64,000 nucleotides of DNA, from contig CAUDNR010001835.1 of the NCBI GenBank assembly GCA_958430865.1, positions 29,828-93,827 on the forward strand, given 5' to 3'. This stretch comes from Entrophospora sp. SA101 (taxonomy: Eukaryota; Glomeromycota; Glomeromycetes; Entrophosporales; Entrophosporaceae). This document shows positions 25,428 through 36,759 of this stretch, piece after piece (positions within the stretch are counted from its first letter, which is position 1; the number at the start of each line of letters is the position of its first letter). A model generated the notes under the pieces. That model made no database searches. It was not told the DNA's origin and saw only the letters and a program-made list of their open reading frames with translations. Made by a program: the position numbers and the translations under genes.

Positions 25428-26393
25428 ATACAAATGATGTTCTATTTTTTTATCCATTTATTATTAAAAGCAAAAAGGAAATTGTATAATAATAATAAGA
25501 AAGGTAAAGTTATTTTGTTAATAAAATAATATGATTGATAATATAATAAATTACTATTATTATGATTATGATTCCTTTTCCTTGCTTTTCTTTTTCATTC
25601 TATAATATCTTTATTTAAGAATGAAATTAACATTCATATATAATAAATATGTTTAGCTTTACATTGTAACCATAATCTTTATTAATTTATTTAATTACTT
25701 ACATAGTATAAATAGATTTAGAATTATTTTATAGAAAATCTTGTTTCTTCTATATATACGAACTATTTTATAATATAAAAATTATAAAAGCAATCTTTGT
25801 TTATTTACACAAGTTAATCAAACAATATAATAATTATTGATGAAATCAATTATTCATTATAATTAATTATCAATTCATTGCTTATTTAATTTATTTTTGG
25901 AGAATCCTATAATGTATCCACCAAGTCACACTTAAAATGGATTATTACTTCTTCTGTATAGTTAGTTGTGTTATACTAATACCTGTCGGATAATAATAAT
26001 ATCGCAGATACTTGGATATTATACTGATATCAAATTGGTAAACAGACCAAAAACCAATAAATATCCAGACACGATTGAATAATTGGATACTATATTTTGT
26101 AAACAGATGATCGATATAACTACTATTGTGAATCACCACCAACCTTCATATTCTTAACTGCGTTAAGATTGTAGTTAAGAATTCTCTTAGAGATTGTAGA
26201 CGAAATGTGTCTAATATCTGTTCTCTATACATTTATCATTTTGTGCAATGAAGAAACCCATGTACTAATATATTTCATTTTTCCTCCAAGGTTTCCCTTT
26301 GGAAAAATTCATCGATCATAATGTATTAATTGGGTAGATCTTGATCGCAATAAAATCCAAATCCGACGTACATGAATACAAAAATTTTCTTAG

Positions 26394-26424
<31 letters not shown>

Positions 26425-26779
26425 ATTAAATACATGATATAATGCGGTTACATCACGGGTTACTATGTTTTTTGTGGCTTTCCTTTACTGAATTAATGTT
26501 CTGGAAATTGTATCAACCAATGAGATCTTGGATCATTTATCACTTTCTTTTTATTTGTATTATTAAAGTAAAGGCGATCGCGTAAACAAAACTTTGAATA
26601 AGAATAACGTATAAATGTATATGTTGTTTATGAAGTTTGTAACCAATTAATTTATGAGTGATATTAGCGACATTAATATGGCGATAAATTAACTTATTAA
26701 ATAATAAATTAACTACTATAAGAAATAATAACCAAACTCATTGTGATGTCTTTACTTCATAATAAAAAAACTTTTCTAG
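25428..26779. other. Intergenic between convergent genes
   Basis: This is the 3' flank of the E2 gene and of the leftward PQ-loop gene. AT-rich, with polyadenylation-like AATAAA motifs. No supported coding or repeat structure. Confidence 0.4.
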
Positions 26780-28028
26780 TTATTCTTGAACTTCAGAATT
26801 TTTCTTTTCTTTTTGATTGAGATTTCTCCTATCATTACTCATGGTTACTGTATTATCACCAAGTTCTTCTTTAAGACTATTTTCATGACAACGTCGAGAA
26901 TCTATCCAATTAAGTAAATAATATAGAATTATTATCACAACATCACAAACAAGCACTGATACGTATGTGAATGATGCTAATAGATCAAACGGTGGTGGTC
27001 GAAATACTAAAAAAAAAAAAATTATTAGCCAAGCAGAACATTTTTTCTTTACACATAATTTTATTTTACTTCAATGATTACCTAAACTCACAATAGAGAA
27101 CACAGATCCCAACATGTCAATAGTTAAGAAAATAAGTGAAACACCTCTTACTAATTTAATCCCTATTTTTTATTGAGAAGAAAACTTAATGATATTGTAA
27201 TTTAGCGAAAAAACAAAAGCAAATTGTCTTATTGAATATTCACATGACTTACGATAAATTTCTATAAATTGCATCATAAACCCACTGGTTAATAAGACAA
27301 CAGATAAGATTCCAACTAAAACTTCTGGCCATTTTACATTATGTTTATTGGATTCCTGTATAGATGATGATGAGAAATTAAAACCTCATGTATGTGTGTT
27401 TTTTAATGTCTCTAATAAGTCAACAAAATGATTTTTACTCTAATTCCAAATATACCAGCAACTTGAATTCCACCTAAAATCAAACTTCCAACAACATAAA
27501 ACATAACGATTTTCAATTTTCTTCCGATAAATATTTTTGATTGATCATAATACAAACATTGAGCATAACAAAGGAAACTTATCATCAGAAATAATTGTGG
27601 TTGAAGTATTAATGGTATTGATAAATCCAACACTACTGAATATATCCCAAACATCAAACCCGATATTGTCTAAGTAAAATTTTTTTAGTATAAATGTATA
27701 TATTATTTTCAATCAATAATTGCTTTATGATATTTACCCATAATAACATCATTAAAGGTGATAAACCTTTATTATTTCATTTATTAGATCTATGTTAATA
27801 TTTAAAATTCCCAATTACTAGATCATAATAATGAAATCCTACCTTTTGTATTCTTATTATGCCAATTCTTGTATGCTAACATAATAATGACATTTAATAT
27901 CATAAACATTTGAAATATAGTGATAAATAATCCAATAATAAAAACAAACCCTGAGGTGCCAGTTGAAAAGACCAAAATATAGTTCCTATCAATCCAAATA
28001 CATTTTCCAAAATAAATGGAGTGCTCAT
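26780..28028 (-). CDS. PQ-loop repeat membrane protein
   Basis: Seven exons (27950-28028, 27843-27875, 27738-27766, 27439-27669, 27253-27355, 27082-27162, 26780-27006) give about 260 residues with consistent phases. The N-terminus MSTPFILENVFGLIGTIFWS runs into the first PQ motif (LAPQ, residues 23-26). GLSPLMMLLW closes that loop, and a second PQ lies in LILQPQLF. Later segments (VGILSVVLLTSGFMMQFIEI, RGVSLIFLTIDMLGSVFSIV, FTYVSVLVCDVVIIILYYLL) complete about seven hydrophobic spans, followed by a polar Lys/Glu-rich tail. The architecture is that of the PQ-loop/SWEET-type transporter superfamily (fungal vacuolar or lysosomal amino-acid exporters and relatives). The substrate cannot be told from the sequence. 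Confidence 0.88.
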
Positions 28029-28157
28029 GTTTTTTTTAATTTTTCAATTAATTCACTTATAAATTCACTTGTAAATTTCAAAAATCGTTGTTTTACAATG
28101 GACAAAAAATTTATTATGAATATTGTATCACACGGATTAAAATTTAGTCATCACCAA

Positions 28158-28242
28158 TAAAGATGGCTCCTCGATTAATTGCGACTAGTTGCAACTAATT
28201 CGGCATATAAAGTTGAATTGCTAATCGCGGTTCCCATCTTTA
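28158..28242. mobile_element. Small MITE with TAAAGATGG termini
   Basis: TAAAGATGGCTCCTCG at 28158 is mirrored by CGGTTCCCATCTTTA ending at 28242, with GATTAATTGC / GCTAATCG also inverted. The element is 85 bp and has no coding capacity. It lies 130 bp upstream of the PQ-loop gene's start codon. No clear target duplication. Confidence 0.55.
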
Positions 28243-28311
28243 AATTACAAGACCATATTAACAGAATTTTTTTAGATTATAATCAATGGTGATCGCTAAA
28301 AAAATTAGGTA

Positions 28312-28650
28312 CAGTCGGTCATACAGCTCGAGTCATCATCTAAATAGCAAAATTTCTCAAATTTTAGAATATCATTTCTAATTCAGGAAATAAAAATTTC
28401 TTAAATAGGGAATGATACTCTCCTAAAAAATTGAAGATCATCCCTTAATAGTTAACGATAGAAAGTTACTAATATTCAAGCCACCATAACTTTTAAGTAA
28501 TAAATATTTTACATCAAACTTTTCATAGAATTTAAAACTATGAAGAGTTTGAGTCCAAAAGTGCTGTGTGTCCATATGATGACTTCAAAAATATTTGAAT
28601 AAAATTGGTCGGTTTTAGATGACTTGAGCTATACCCGTCTATTTGTATAC
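28312..28650. mobile_element. MITE-like inverted-repeat element
   Basis: CATACAGCTCGAGTCATCAT at 28320 is mirrored imperfectly by GATGACTTGAGCTATACCCG near 28619-28638. About 280 bp of AT-rich non-coding DNA lies between them. Exact ends uncertain. Confidence 0.45.
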
Positions 28651-28907
28651 TTTTGGGAGTATATGAGTTTGTTTGTATGCAAATAGACAGAGTACGTTAT
28701 CACGTGTTTATCCAATGTATAGTTAATAAAGTATTAAATTTATTCTCTCAATATTATCATCTCAAATTTGTTTAAAAAGCAAAGTGATCTGAAAAAATTA
28801 TTACATATTTCGTTTTTACATGTATTTCATAAAATTTGTTCATAATCCCTAAAATATTAACCAATATATTTCAGCGACAAAAACGTAAATGAAAAAGGCT
28901 TTCAGAA

Positions 28908-29503
28908 TTGGGTTGGATCTGTTGGCTCTATGAAAATAGGTTAGAGTTTCTATTCGAATAAATCAAACAATTTGAGTAAAATGGATACACAGTGAGTCTC
29001 GGTTTAACAGACATGTTGGTTCCAGGAAATTTATCCGCTAAACCGAGAAGCGAAACATGATAAAATCACGTGTTATAAATTAAATACGTACAAATTTTAA
29101 TATAAAAAAAAATAACTAGTGATGGGCGTAAAAATTATTTTGAAAAATGACCAAGTTATTTAAGTACTTAATAACTCTATTATTAAGTGTTAAAAACACA
29201 AACATGCAGATCTCTTATTGGTAGCAAATCTGTCTGTTTAATCAAATATTAATTTGATAAACAAGTTAATAATTAATTTAGTACTGTGCATAAAATTCAG
29301 TGTGCAGAGTGTGCATGCTAACCAAATCTGCTGAATTTGGTTAGCACAGCACATTCCACATGCTGAATTCTATACACTGGGATTGATTGACAAAATGGAT
29401 CTTTTGGATTAATAACTCTCACTCAGAGTGCAACGTTTAATAAGTGGTTATTAACTATTAATAACTTGGAGTTATAAGTGTAGGGTTAAAAATTCCCATC
29501 ACT
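28908..29503. repeat. Composite dispersed repeat, copy 2
   Basis: This is nearly identical to 1-594, including the hAT MITE (here 29117-29503) at the same internal position. Similarity stops immediately after CCCATCACT, the right terminus of the MITE, so the Tigger-like sequence that follows the MITE in copy 1 is absent. To the left, similarity begins where the window's first base begins. Confidence 0.9.
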
Positions 29504-30308
29504 GCCTACATAGGTTTATGTATGATTTATTTTCCTGATAGAATTTATACTTTTAGATTACATAACTACTCCAATTATCCTATGTGAATTGAAGTTATTG
29601 AGTAATTAGAAAGTTACAAACCAGGGAAATAAAATAAAATGTAACATCACATAATATAAGTAGTACAATGGTGGACTAATTTGCTAAACTTTGAACCTGA
29701 AATTCTTGGGTTCACTTGTTGAGTATGTCTCATATATAAATATGAAACAATAAAATATAAATCTAAATGTGATAATAACATGGGCAATGCCACCACTTAA
29801 TGAAGAATTTAGAAAAAATTTTCCTTTATCCAAGAATTAAATTTGGATTTGATGGCTAGCACATTTCTTCTTTAATGTAATGTCATCATTTACATATCTC
29901 ATAAGGAAAAGTAGGTCAAAATTTCCCAATGTTCAAGTCAATCACTCTAAATTTGGAACAAGACAAAATATAATTTTGGAAAAACAATTAACAATGTAAT
30001 TGAATGTATTTTATAATATAAAAGAGGACTGTATTAGAGGTTATATATAAGGATGTTTGTATTTTTAGTTGGAGGTTTGTGGAATCTCCATACCTTGTCT
30101 CAAAATAATTGATTCAAGTATTATCTGTGTCCCACAAAATCCAAGGTATTTTTGGTTTTAAAAATAATCCGCTTATTTATTATGCAATAATAGCTCACAT
30201 TCACTTCCTGTTTTACAATTAAAAAAAGGCAATTGCAACACGCCAATTAAAATTAAAATTATTATTCTTTTTTTGGTAAAAATTTTCCCAGTCTAGATAT
30301 TTGCATAT
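29504..30308. other. Intergenic, no gene recognised
   Basis: AT-rich, with no open frame of interest. Nothing supported. Confidence 0.4.
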
Positions 30309-31080
30309 ACACTCACCTACCGACCACCTGAGTTGTGTAATGTCAAACGAAAAGAGTCCTTACTAAAAAGGCAACCTTTTCTTAAATAAAACCTTTCTTA
30401 ATTTACTAAGTAGACCTGTACTTGATATCAAAATCTCTAAATTACAAAAACTTTGAAAGGTTTGGTATGTTATTAATGGAAACATTAGTCCAAAAAAGCA
30501 AATTTTCAATCGGAATCTTTAATGTAATAAAAGGTCAAATTTCTTTGTTGTGATGTATATTATTTCATTAATAAAACGTGCTCAGCGTAATGAATTACAT
30601 ATATCTACAATACAGTGTCGGCATAAATTAGTTCGTGAAAGGGGTTTAAAAAAGTATCCGACCACTCGTAATTTTATAAAACACTTAATAAAGTTGACAA
30701 AATGAAAATTAAGGTTTTACGTTTTGTGTCAATACTTGATCAAATTTTCTCAAATTTTAACCATATACAATTCAAGTTATTTTAAGCGGACTTAATTAAT
30801 GACATAATCCACGATTCAACAGTTTTGAACTTTTTTACTAAGCTCAAAGTTTTCATAAAAATCACGAAATTTTTTTGTCTAATTTAAAATTTTCATCCTA
30901 AATTCATTATTAATGCAAACTCGACGAGACTTTAGGTTTATATGCAAATTAACTTTGAAATCATGTTTACTTAATGCATCGGTCCCGGTTGGTTAATAAA
31001 ATTTTGAACTGCGTGAGGTATAAGTTTCCCAATTATTAAAATGATCATCAGGTGGTCGGATATTTATGGTAGGTGAGTGT
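30309..31080. mobile_element. Tc1/mariner-like non-autonomous element
   Basis: ACACTCACCTACCGACCACC at 30309 is mirrored by GGTGGTCGGATATTTATGGT then AGGTGAGTGT ending at 31080. An internal GTATCCGACCACTCG motif repeats the terminal sequence. No intact transposase frame. Confidence 0.65.
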
Positions 31081-31093
31081 TCAAGTTTATTCA

Positions 31094-31241
31094 TTATGGA
31101 AAAAGGAATGGCTCAAAGAAAGAAGAACATTAGATGGACATTTCATTGTTTGGCAAATCGCTGGAGATAATATTCTCCAGATCAACAGCCATCCAGTTCC
31201 ACATATTATCCCGTGTATCCTGGTCAAATTGGCATAAATTT
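31094..31241 (+). pseudogene. Unrecognised gene fragment
   Basis: One plus-strand frame reads WKKEWLKERRTLDGHFIVWQ then IAGDNILQINSHPVPHIIPC before a stop. The composition is protein-like. No start, domain or neighbouring exon was found. It follows directly after the Tc1-like element. Confidence 0.3.
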
Positions 31242-31459
31242 AAGGTATGCGTCACTGCAAGTCATGATCAAAGATTTTTTATGAACCTGGAATGAACCTA
31301 TTAGGAAATTGTATGTTGAATCACCTGACGTTGAATCAAAACTTGATATATATACTTGTATTCTTTCTTTAATGCTTGATAAATTACTTATTACTGCAAC
31401 AGGTGATACACAAACAACTACATATTAATATTAAATTAAAATATACATCCATTCTTGTA

Positions 31460-31596
31460 TACAGTCAAACCTCGTTTCATACATAAGCAAATTGTATTTT
31501 AAAATTCATTATACCAAATTACCAATCGCGTGTTTCAACGAATTTTATATGTGAAGCGAAAATTTTAAAGATTCATTGAAACGAGGTTTGGCTGTA
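31460..31596. mobile_element. Palindromic Tigger/pogo-type MITE
   Basis: TACAGTCAAACCTCGTTTCA (31460) and TGAAACGAGGTTTGGCTGTA (ending 31596) are inverted and bordered by TA. The 137-bp element is non-coding. CAGTCAAACCTCG-type ends are typical of pogo/Tigger-derived MITEs. Confidence 0.85.
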
Positions 31597-32396
31597 TCTA
31601 TAATTTTACGCACTATTTTTTATTTAATTAACAATTCTTTGGATATAAATAAATTGAATAAATATTTTTCGAAAAACACTTATTCTTGTGATTATTCTTT
31701 GTAATACATTATATGATAATGTGGTATTCATTATAATTATTGATTCATCCGTTCATCTGTCATTTACATTTACTATTAATAATCCACCATCTGGTCATGA
31801 AATCTATCAGATCGGATCAGCCGTTGGATTGAACAGATAATAATAACAAAACATTATCATATATATATATTATAGCAATAGCAATAATTTTATAATAATC
31901 CATAAATTTAGTTTAATGTGTAAAGCTCGGAACCCTTCGTTTCGGGACCAATTTTTCTCTGCTTATTAATAAAATATGTAAACAAAAAGCAGTAGATAAA
32001 TTAAAAGGTATTATTTAAAAGCCCAAAATACTTTATATAACCTAAAATTCCAAAAGTTTAAAGGCAAAGTAAAGAAGGACGATTTTTACAATTTTTGATT
32101 AGTTAGTTTTCTGCAAATTGAATTTAAAACTACACAATTTACTATTTTCATTCTCAGCACGCAAGGCCCGTCCACTTGGCGGTTTTGACCATTTCATTTT
32201 TAAACTCAAAAAAAAAACGCGACGCGTTCGAGCAATAAATTTGTGCATTTCAAAGACGAAGTGCAAAAAACGCGGTGTAAAAAAAGATTATCAATTATAG
32301 TTGCCAAAATTGATAGTTTGACCTTTGTTTTTGGAAAATTTATGACGATCAAAACGAATTTTTTTGTAAAGCCATCCACCAATAATAATAAGGTTT
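31597..32396. other. Intergenic, no gene recognised
   Basis: AT-rich, with no supported gene. Short open frames at 32118-32563 overlap the edge of the tandem array and lack coding character. Confidence 0.4.
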
Positions 32397-32803
32397 CTAT
32401 TCGAACAAGGTTTATTCGAATTATTATTATATTATTTTTATTCGTTATGAATTTGAGCATTCAAATTACATTGAAAGTTTATTCGAATAAAACTAATGAT
32501 TCGAATAAAATGAATGATTTGAATAAAATGGATAATTTGAATAAAACGAATGAATTCGAATAAAAAGAATAATTCGAATAAAAACGAGTGATTCGAATAA
32601 AAACAACGATTCGAATAAAAACGAATGATTCGAAAAAAAAACGAACGATTTGAATAAAACAATGATTCAAATAAAACGTATAATTCGAATAAAATGAATG
32701 ATTCGAATAAAATGAATGATTCGAATAGAAACGAATGATCCAATAAAACGAATGATTCGAATAAAATGAATGATTCGAATAAAATTAATTCGAATAAAAT
32801 AAG
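32397..32803. repeat. Tandem array of degenerate 18-bp ATTCGAATAAAACGAATG units
   Basis: About 17 head-to-tail units of 17-20 bp run from 32476 to 32803, each with an ATTCGAATAAAA core followed by variable (A)YGAATG. The upstream GGTTTCTATTCGAACAAGG and GTTTATTCGAATTATT resemble the termini of other elements in this window (positions 37-55 and 47483). The array therefore probably grew from a transposon end. It yields spurious Phe/Ile/Leu/Ser-rich open frames on the minus strand. Confidence 0.85.
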
Positions 32804-33107
32804 ATATGCACATTGCTAATCCAATCCAATTAAAATTTTTTTTTCTTTATCAATCTATTTTTCCTTCGTAGTCCTTGTATATTAGTATGATAATACATAA
32901 TAGTAACAGAAGTAATTGGCAATTTTTTTCTTTTCTTTTCTTAAATCATAGTACTACCAACCATAATAGTAGTAATATAGATTATAAGTATATATAATAT
33001 TGAAGGAAATAAGACCTTATTTATAATTTTCAAAATTCTAACAATAACAATAATAAAATAGAATTTGTTGCATCAAGCTGTGAATTAACATTTTATATTT
33101 TATAAAT

Positions 33108-33225
33108 GAATAAAACGAGTAATTCGAATAAAACGAATAAAATGAATAAAACGAATCATTCGAATATAAAGAATAAAACGAATATACGAATAATTCGAAT
33201 ATAACGAATAATCGGATAAAATGAA
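33108..33225. repeat. Second, shorter array of the ATTCGAATAAAACGAATR type
   Basis: Six to seven degenerate units (ATAAAACGAGTAATTCGAAT and similar) in the same orientation, about 300 bp downstream of the main array. They are separated from it by non-repetitive AT-rich DNA. Confidence 0.7.
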
Positions 33226-33514
33226 TTAATATTTAATATTAAGATCAAGTTGTATTACGAATAAGAATTTGTATTACGAGTAGTAACTACCAATCTAAGT
33301 ATGATCGATTTTTGTGTGGATATCCGAATTGATCATCCACGAATCGCATCAGTTCACTACTGTGCTATCCCAGGGTCATTCTTAAATTCATTCTGCCAGA
33401 AACATCCTTAAAATTTTCCTTGAGTTGGCTACCAATTAAAGAAGGTCAGGGTGTTTCGCTCAAAAACATAAATAGCTGCTGTTATTGGTTTTGCTGATAG
33501 TAGTTTTAGTGTAA

Positions 33515-33621
33515 CCTTGTTATAAATATCAAACTCTCTCCAAACTTTCTCTAACCTTCTTTCTTCTCTCTCTCTCTTTTCAAATTCATCTGTTAAAAAA
33601 AACCAATTTTTGTACTAAAAA
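33515..33621 (+). promoter_or_regulatory. Core promoter/leader of the GIY-YIG gene
   Basis: TTATAAATAT at about 33519 resembles a TATA box. It is followed by a long pyrimidine tract (CTTTCTTCTCTCTCTCTCTT, about 33558-33577), a common feature upstream of transcription starts in fungi, about 45-60 bp before the ATG at 33622. Confidence 0.4.
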
Positions 33622-34451
33622 ATGAGTAATACTTCTAGAGTTGAAACTTTAACTCGAAATTGGTGTGTTTATATTCTTTACAATACCAATAGAACAAAAG
33701 TACATGTTGGAAGTACTTATGACCTTAAGGTAATAATAACAATGATATCACAAATAGAATGATAAATCTTATTTTGATAAAATTACTAGAGATTAAATAT
33801 ATATATTATTTATAATTAATTAATTAATAATATCAACAAATACCTTCTAATATTAAATTTTCATCATCAATCACATCAATATTCAAAATAACAATTCCAC
33901 CACCACCACATTATTACCGCCATTTTTATTATTTTTATTGTTATGTTTATTGTTATCGTTAGGACCGACTACGTAAACATAACCGTTTGGCAAGTGGTGG
34001 TATAAATTGGTCGCCTGTTTTGGCTATCACTGGGTTTCATTCGGATAGAGAAGCAACAAAATTTGAATCAAATGTTAGAATATTAGCCAAAAAAAGAGAA
34101 TTTTCTGAATATGCATCATTGTATGCTGGCAGCTGTCCAGCAGTTGTTGTCAAACGTATATTAGCGATCAGATGTTTACTATGTGAATATGATTCTTGGT
34201 GGAAAGTTCCTTGTGGCAAAAAAAGACGTGAATATGTTTTACATTGGGGTACATATATGGATATAGATTCTAGACAATTAGAAGTTTTACAGAATTGTCC
34301 TTGGTCAAGAATTGATCGCGTGGTTAGACATATTAAAATGGATCCGGTGGCAAATGAATCAACTATCACTTCAAACAAGAATAAAGTCATGCCCAGATCA
34401 TCTGGTTCATCCAGCTCATCAGTCTCTAAAAGAAAGAACTTTCGAAAATGA
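33622..34451 (+). CDS. GIY-YIG-like endonuclease domain protein
   Basis: Two exons (33622-33729, 33963-34451) with a GT-AG intron give about 198 residues. The N-terminus reads NWCVYILYNTNRTKVHVGST then YDLKDRLRKHN. This matches the GIY-YIG layout: VYIL for GIY, HVG for YIG, then the conserved Arg and the H-N of the 'RLxxHN' helix. The rest (GINWSPVLAITGFHSDREAT, ESNVRILAKK) continues the fold. The Ser-rich, Lys/Arg-rich tail (SSGSSSSSVSKRK) may be a nuclear signal. The Tyr of YIG is His here, so activity is uncertain. Similar single-domain proteins occur as repair or mobile nucleases; which role applies here is unknown. Confidence 0.7.
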
Positions 34452-34968
34452 TAATTGTATTTTTTAACAAATAATCAAAAGTTCAAAGAACTGGAAGATA
34501 ATTTTATAATTTTATTTTAATTAAACAAACTACAGTACTTTCTTATTTTTCTTAACTTTTAGCTTTGCTTAAAACACTATATTTTTAAAAATTTACAATA
34601 ATATGTTTAATTCATTAATTTGTTATCTTGCTTCTTGATCTTTTTTTTTCTTATAGAATAAAATCATAATAAAACTTTCCTGAAAAAAATTTTATAAATA
34701 TCTGTGCATATACTCAATAATGACTTGTGTACAATTTGACGAAAGAAAAGTTTTTATATGATTTCTTCCCTATAATGTAAAAAATAGCGAGAAGGGAAGG
34801 CGAGATTAGATGATTCATTTATATAGATCAAAAGAACAATCTTGTTGTTAATTAGATATTGGTGATGTTTACAAACATTCAAAACATAAGAATATCTATC
34901 TATCTATATAATGTTTAAAAAATAATAAAAATTGCAGATCTATTTTTTCTATTTTAATTTTTGTAATT

Positions 34969-35963
34969 ATGAAAACTAAGAAAACACAAACAATCAAACA
35001 AACTGATACAATTAGTCCATATTTCTCATATACGAAACCCACAGCATTGAATGACGAAGAGGAGGAAAAGAAGAAAGCTACTTTTGTGATAAGAAATTCA
35101 TCACCATCATTATCATCAATTAACGGCAAGAAAAGGAAAAAACATACCGGAATGATATCAGAATTTTTCAAATCTACCAATTTCAACACCAATAACAATC
35201 ATCGATTATTAGAATGGTTTTTTGATAGCGAAGATGAGGAGGAGCAAGAAAAAGAACTGTTATTAGCGTTTAATCCTTCATATGATTTAAATAAAATTGT
35301 AAAGAATTGGAAATTAATAATGGATTATGATGAATTTTCAAATTTAAAGCCCATCAATTTCACGCCAAAGTATATCCCGATGACTTCACCATATAATCTT
35401 GTTCAAGAACAACTTTATTGTGATCCTTGGAAGGTCTTTGATATAATATTAATTATTATACTAATAATAATAAATAATAATAATTATTATTATATCTAAC
35501 ATTAATAGCTTTTAATCGCAACAATGTTTTTGAATAAAACAAGAGGATCTCAAGCAACACCATTATTATGGAAATTTCTAGAAGAGTATCCAACACCATA
35601 TAAAGCAATTAAAGCTGATGTAAATGAACTCGTAAATTTATTGAGACCATTAGGACTTCAGTATGTCTAAATGATTTTAAAGAATTATAAGATTTGTTAT
35701 TAATGATTGAATCATGCTCACGTAATATCAAATATTTTCAATATAGAAATATTCGTGCTATAAGAATTATAAAATTTTCATGTTCATATTTATTAAATCC
35801 TAATTTTTCTACACCAAAAGAATTATTCGGTATGGGACAATATGCCGAAGATAGTTGGAAATTATTTTGTGGTGAGAAAGATAATGCCTGGAAAACCATC
35901 GAGCCAGAAGACAAAATCTTAAAGATGTACGTCGATTGGCGTAGAGAACAACACAATAATTAA
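34969..35963 (+). CDS. MBD4-like DNA glycosylase (HhH-GPD fold)
   Basis: Exons 34969-35433, 35509-35660 and 35747-35963 give about 277 residues. The C-terminal 130 residues match MBD4-type glycosylases: DPWKLLIATMFLNKTRG, PLLWKFLEEYPTP, LVNLLRPLGLQ, then FGMGQYAEDSWKLFCGE. Asp241 in AEDSW sits where MBD4 has its catalytic Asp, and the helix-hairpin-helix GMGQYAED is preserved. MBD4 removes T or U from G mismatches that arise by deamination of CpG. No methyl-CpG-binding domain is present. The N-terminus instead carries two PCNA-box-like motifs, TDTISPYF (12-19) and TGMISEFF (60-67), beside Lys-rich stretches. Confidence 0.85.
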
Positions 35964-36658
35964 ATTTTGTAGATCTTTGACGTGTTATTTTCAAAATATA
36001 TTTTTGTCACTCTTTTTTAACACGGGTTGAATCGAAAATTTTTTTTAGTTTACGATATTTTTTTAATATTTTCTTTAAAAATGTCTGGGATTTGTTTGTA
36101 TAGACTTGCCGAAGAACCCGAAGAACGTAGAAACATCATCCGTTTATATGTCAAAGAATTTTTTTTTGTGTTTAGTCTTTGATTTTCATTTTGCTAAAAA
36201 TTCAAGAGATTCTGTTTTTTGATAAGAGATTCTATGTCAGGCCAATGAATCCCAAAAGAAGGTGCTAGAGTTTGAAATAGTAATGGTAATAGTAGATATT
36301 GTAATTGATTTGTTATCATCATCTTTATATTAATTGATAGATATGATACTTTGTGAAAATGGGCTTTACAAGTTGATAATTTTTTTTTTCCTGAAGGTAA
36401 AATATTTATATTGTGAATAATAATTTTAACATCCGTATATATTGATTGGCAGGTACACAAAAAACTTTTAGATGCTAAAAGTCCTGATTTACTAATATCT
36501 CTTATACATATATATATATATATATTAAGCCTTTTTCTTTTTCTTTTTTTGACTTAAACAGAACAAATGCTGAATATGAAAATAAAGTAAGACAAAATCC
36601 AACATAAAAATAATTTTACTATTATTAATTATTAAGTATGAGAATAGATTACTATTAT
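35964..36658. other. Intergenic with small protein-like frames
   Basis: A 34-codon plus-strand frame (36079-36183: MSGICLYRLAEEPEERRNII, then RLYVKEF) and a minus-strand frame ending SFGIHWPDIESLIKKQN (36194-36460) look less random than the surroundings. Neither extends into a gene model. A TA microsatellite lies at 36508-36526. Confidence 0.3.
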
Positions 36659-36759
36659 CAGGGTTGACATTGTCCAATGTCCAACAGTTATCAGTTTGAC
36701 ACAGGCATTGGATATGCATTAGACATGTCCAACATATTTTCCACGAGGCGCCAACCCTG
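36659..36759. mobile_element. Small hAT-like MITE with CAGGGTTG termini
   Basis: CAGGGTTGACATTGTCCAAT at 36659 and GGCGCCAACCCTG ending at 36759 form inverted ends. The interior repeats ATGTCCAAC-type motifs. 101 bp, non-coding; target duplication unclear. Confidence 0.6.

Noticed and set aside
32438..32743. 101-codon Phe/Ile/Leu/Ser-rich open frame on the minus strand
   Set aside because: It is the translation of the 18-bp tandem array; period 6 amino acids and no other coding sign.
32476..32803. Regularly spaced repeats that could suggest a CRISPR array
   Set aside because: Units are directly abutting with no unique spacers, and the window is eukaryotic.
33622..34451. SLX1 structure-specific nuclease
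   Set aside because: No RING/PHD-type zinc finger after the GIY-YIG domain, and the protein is too short.
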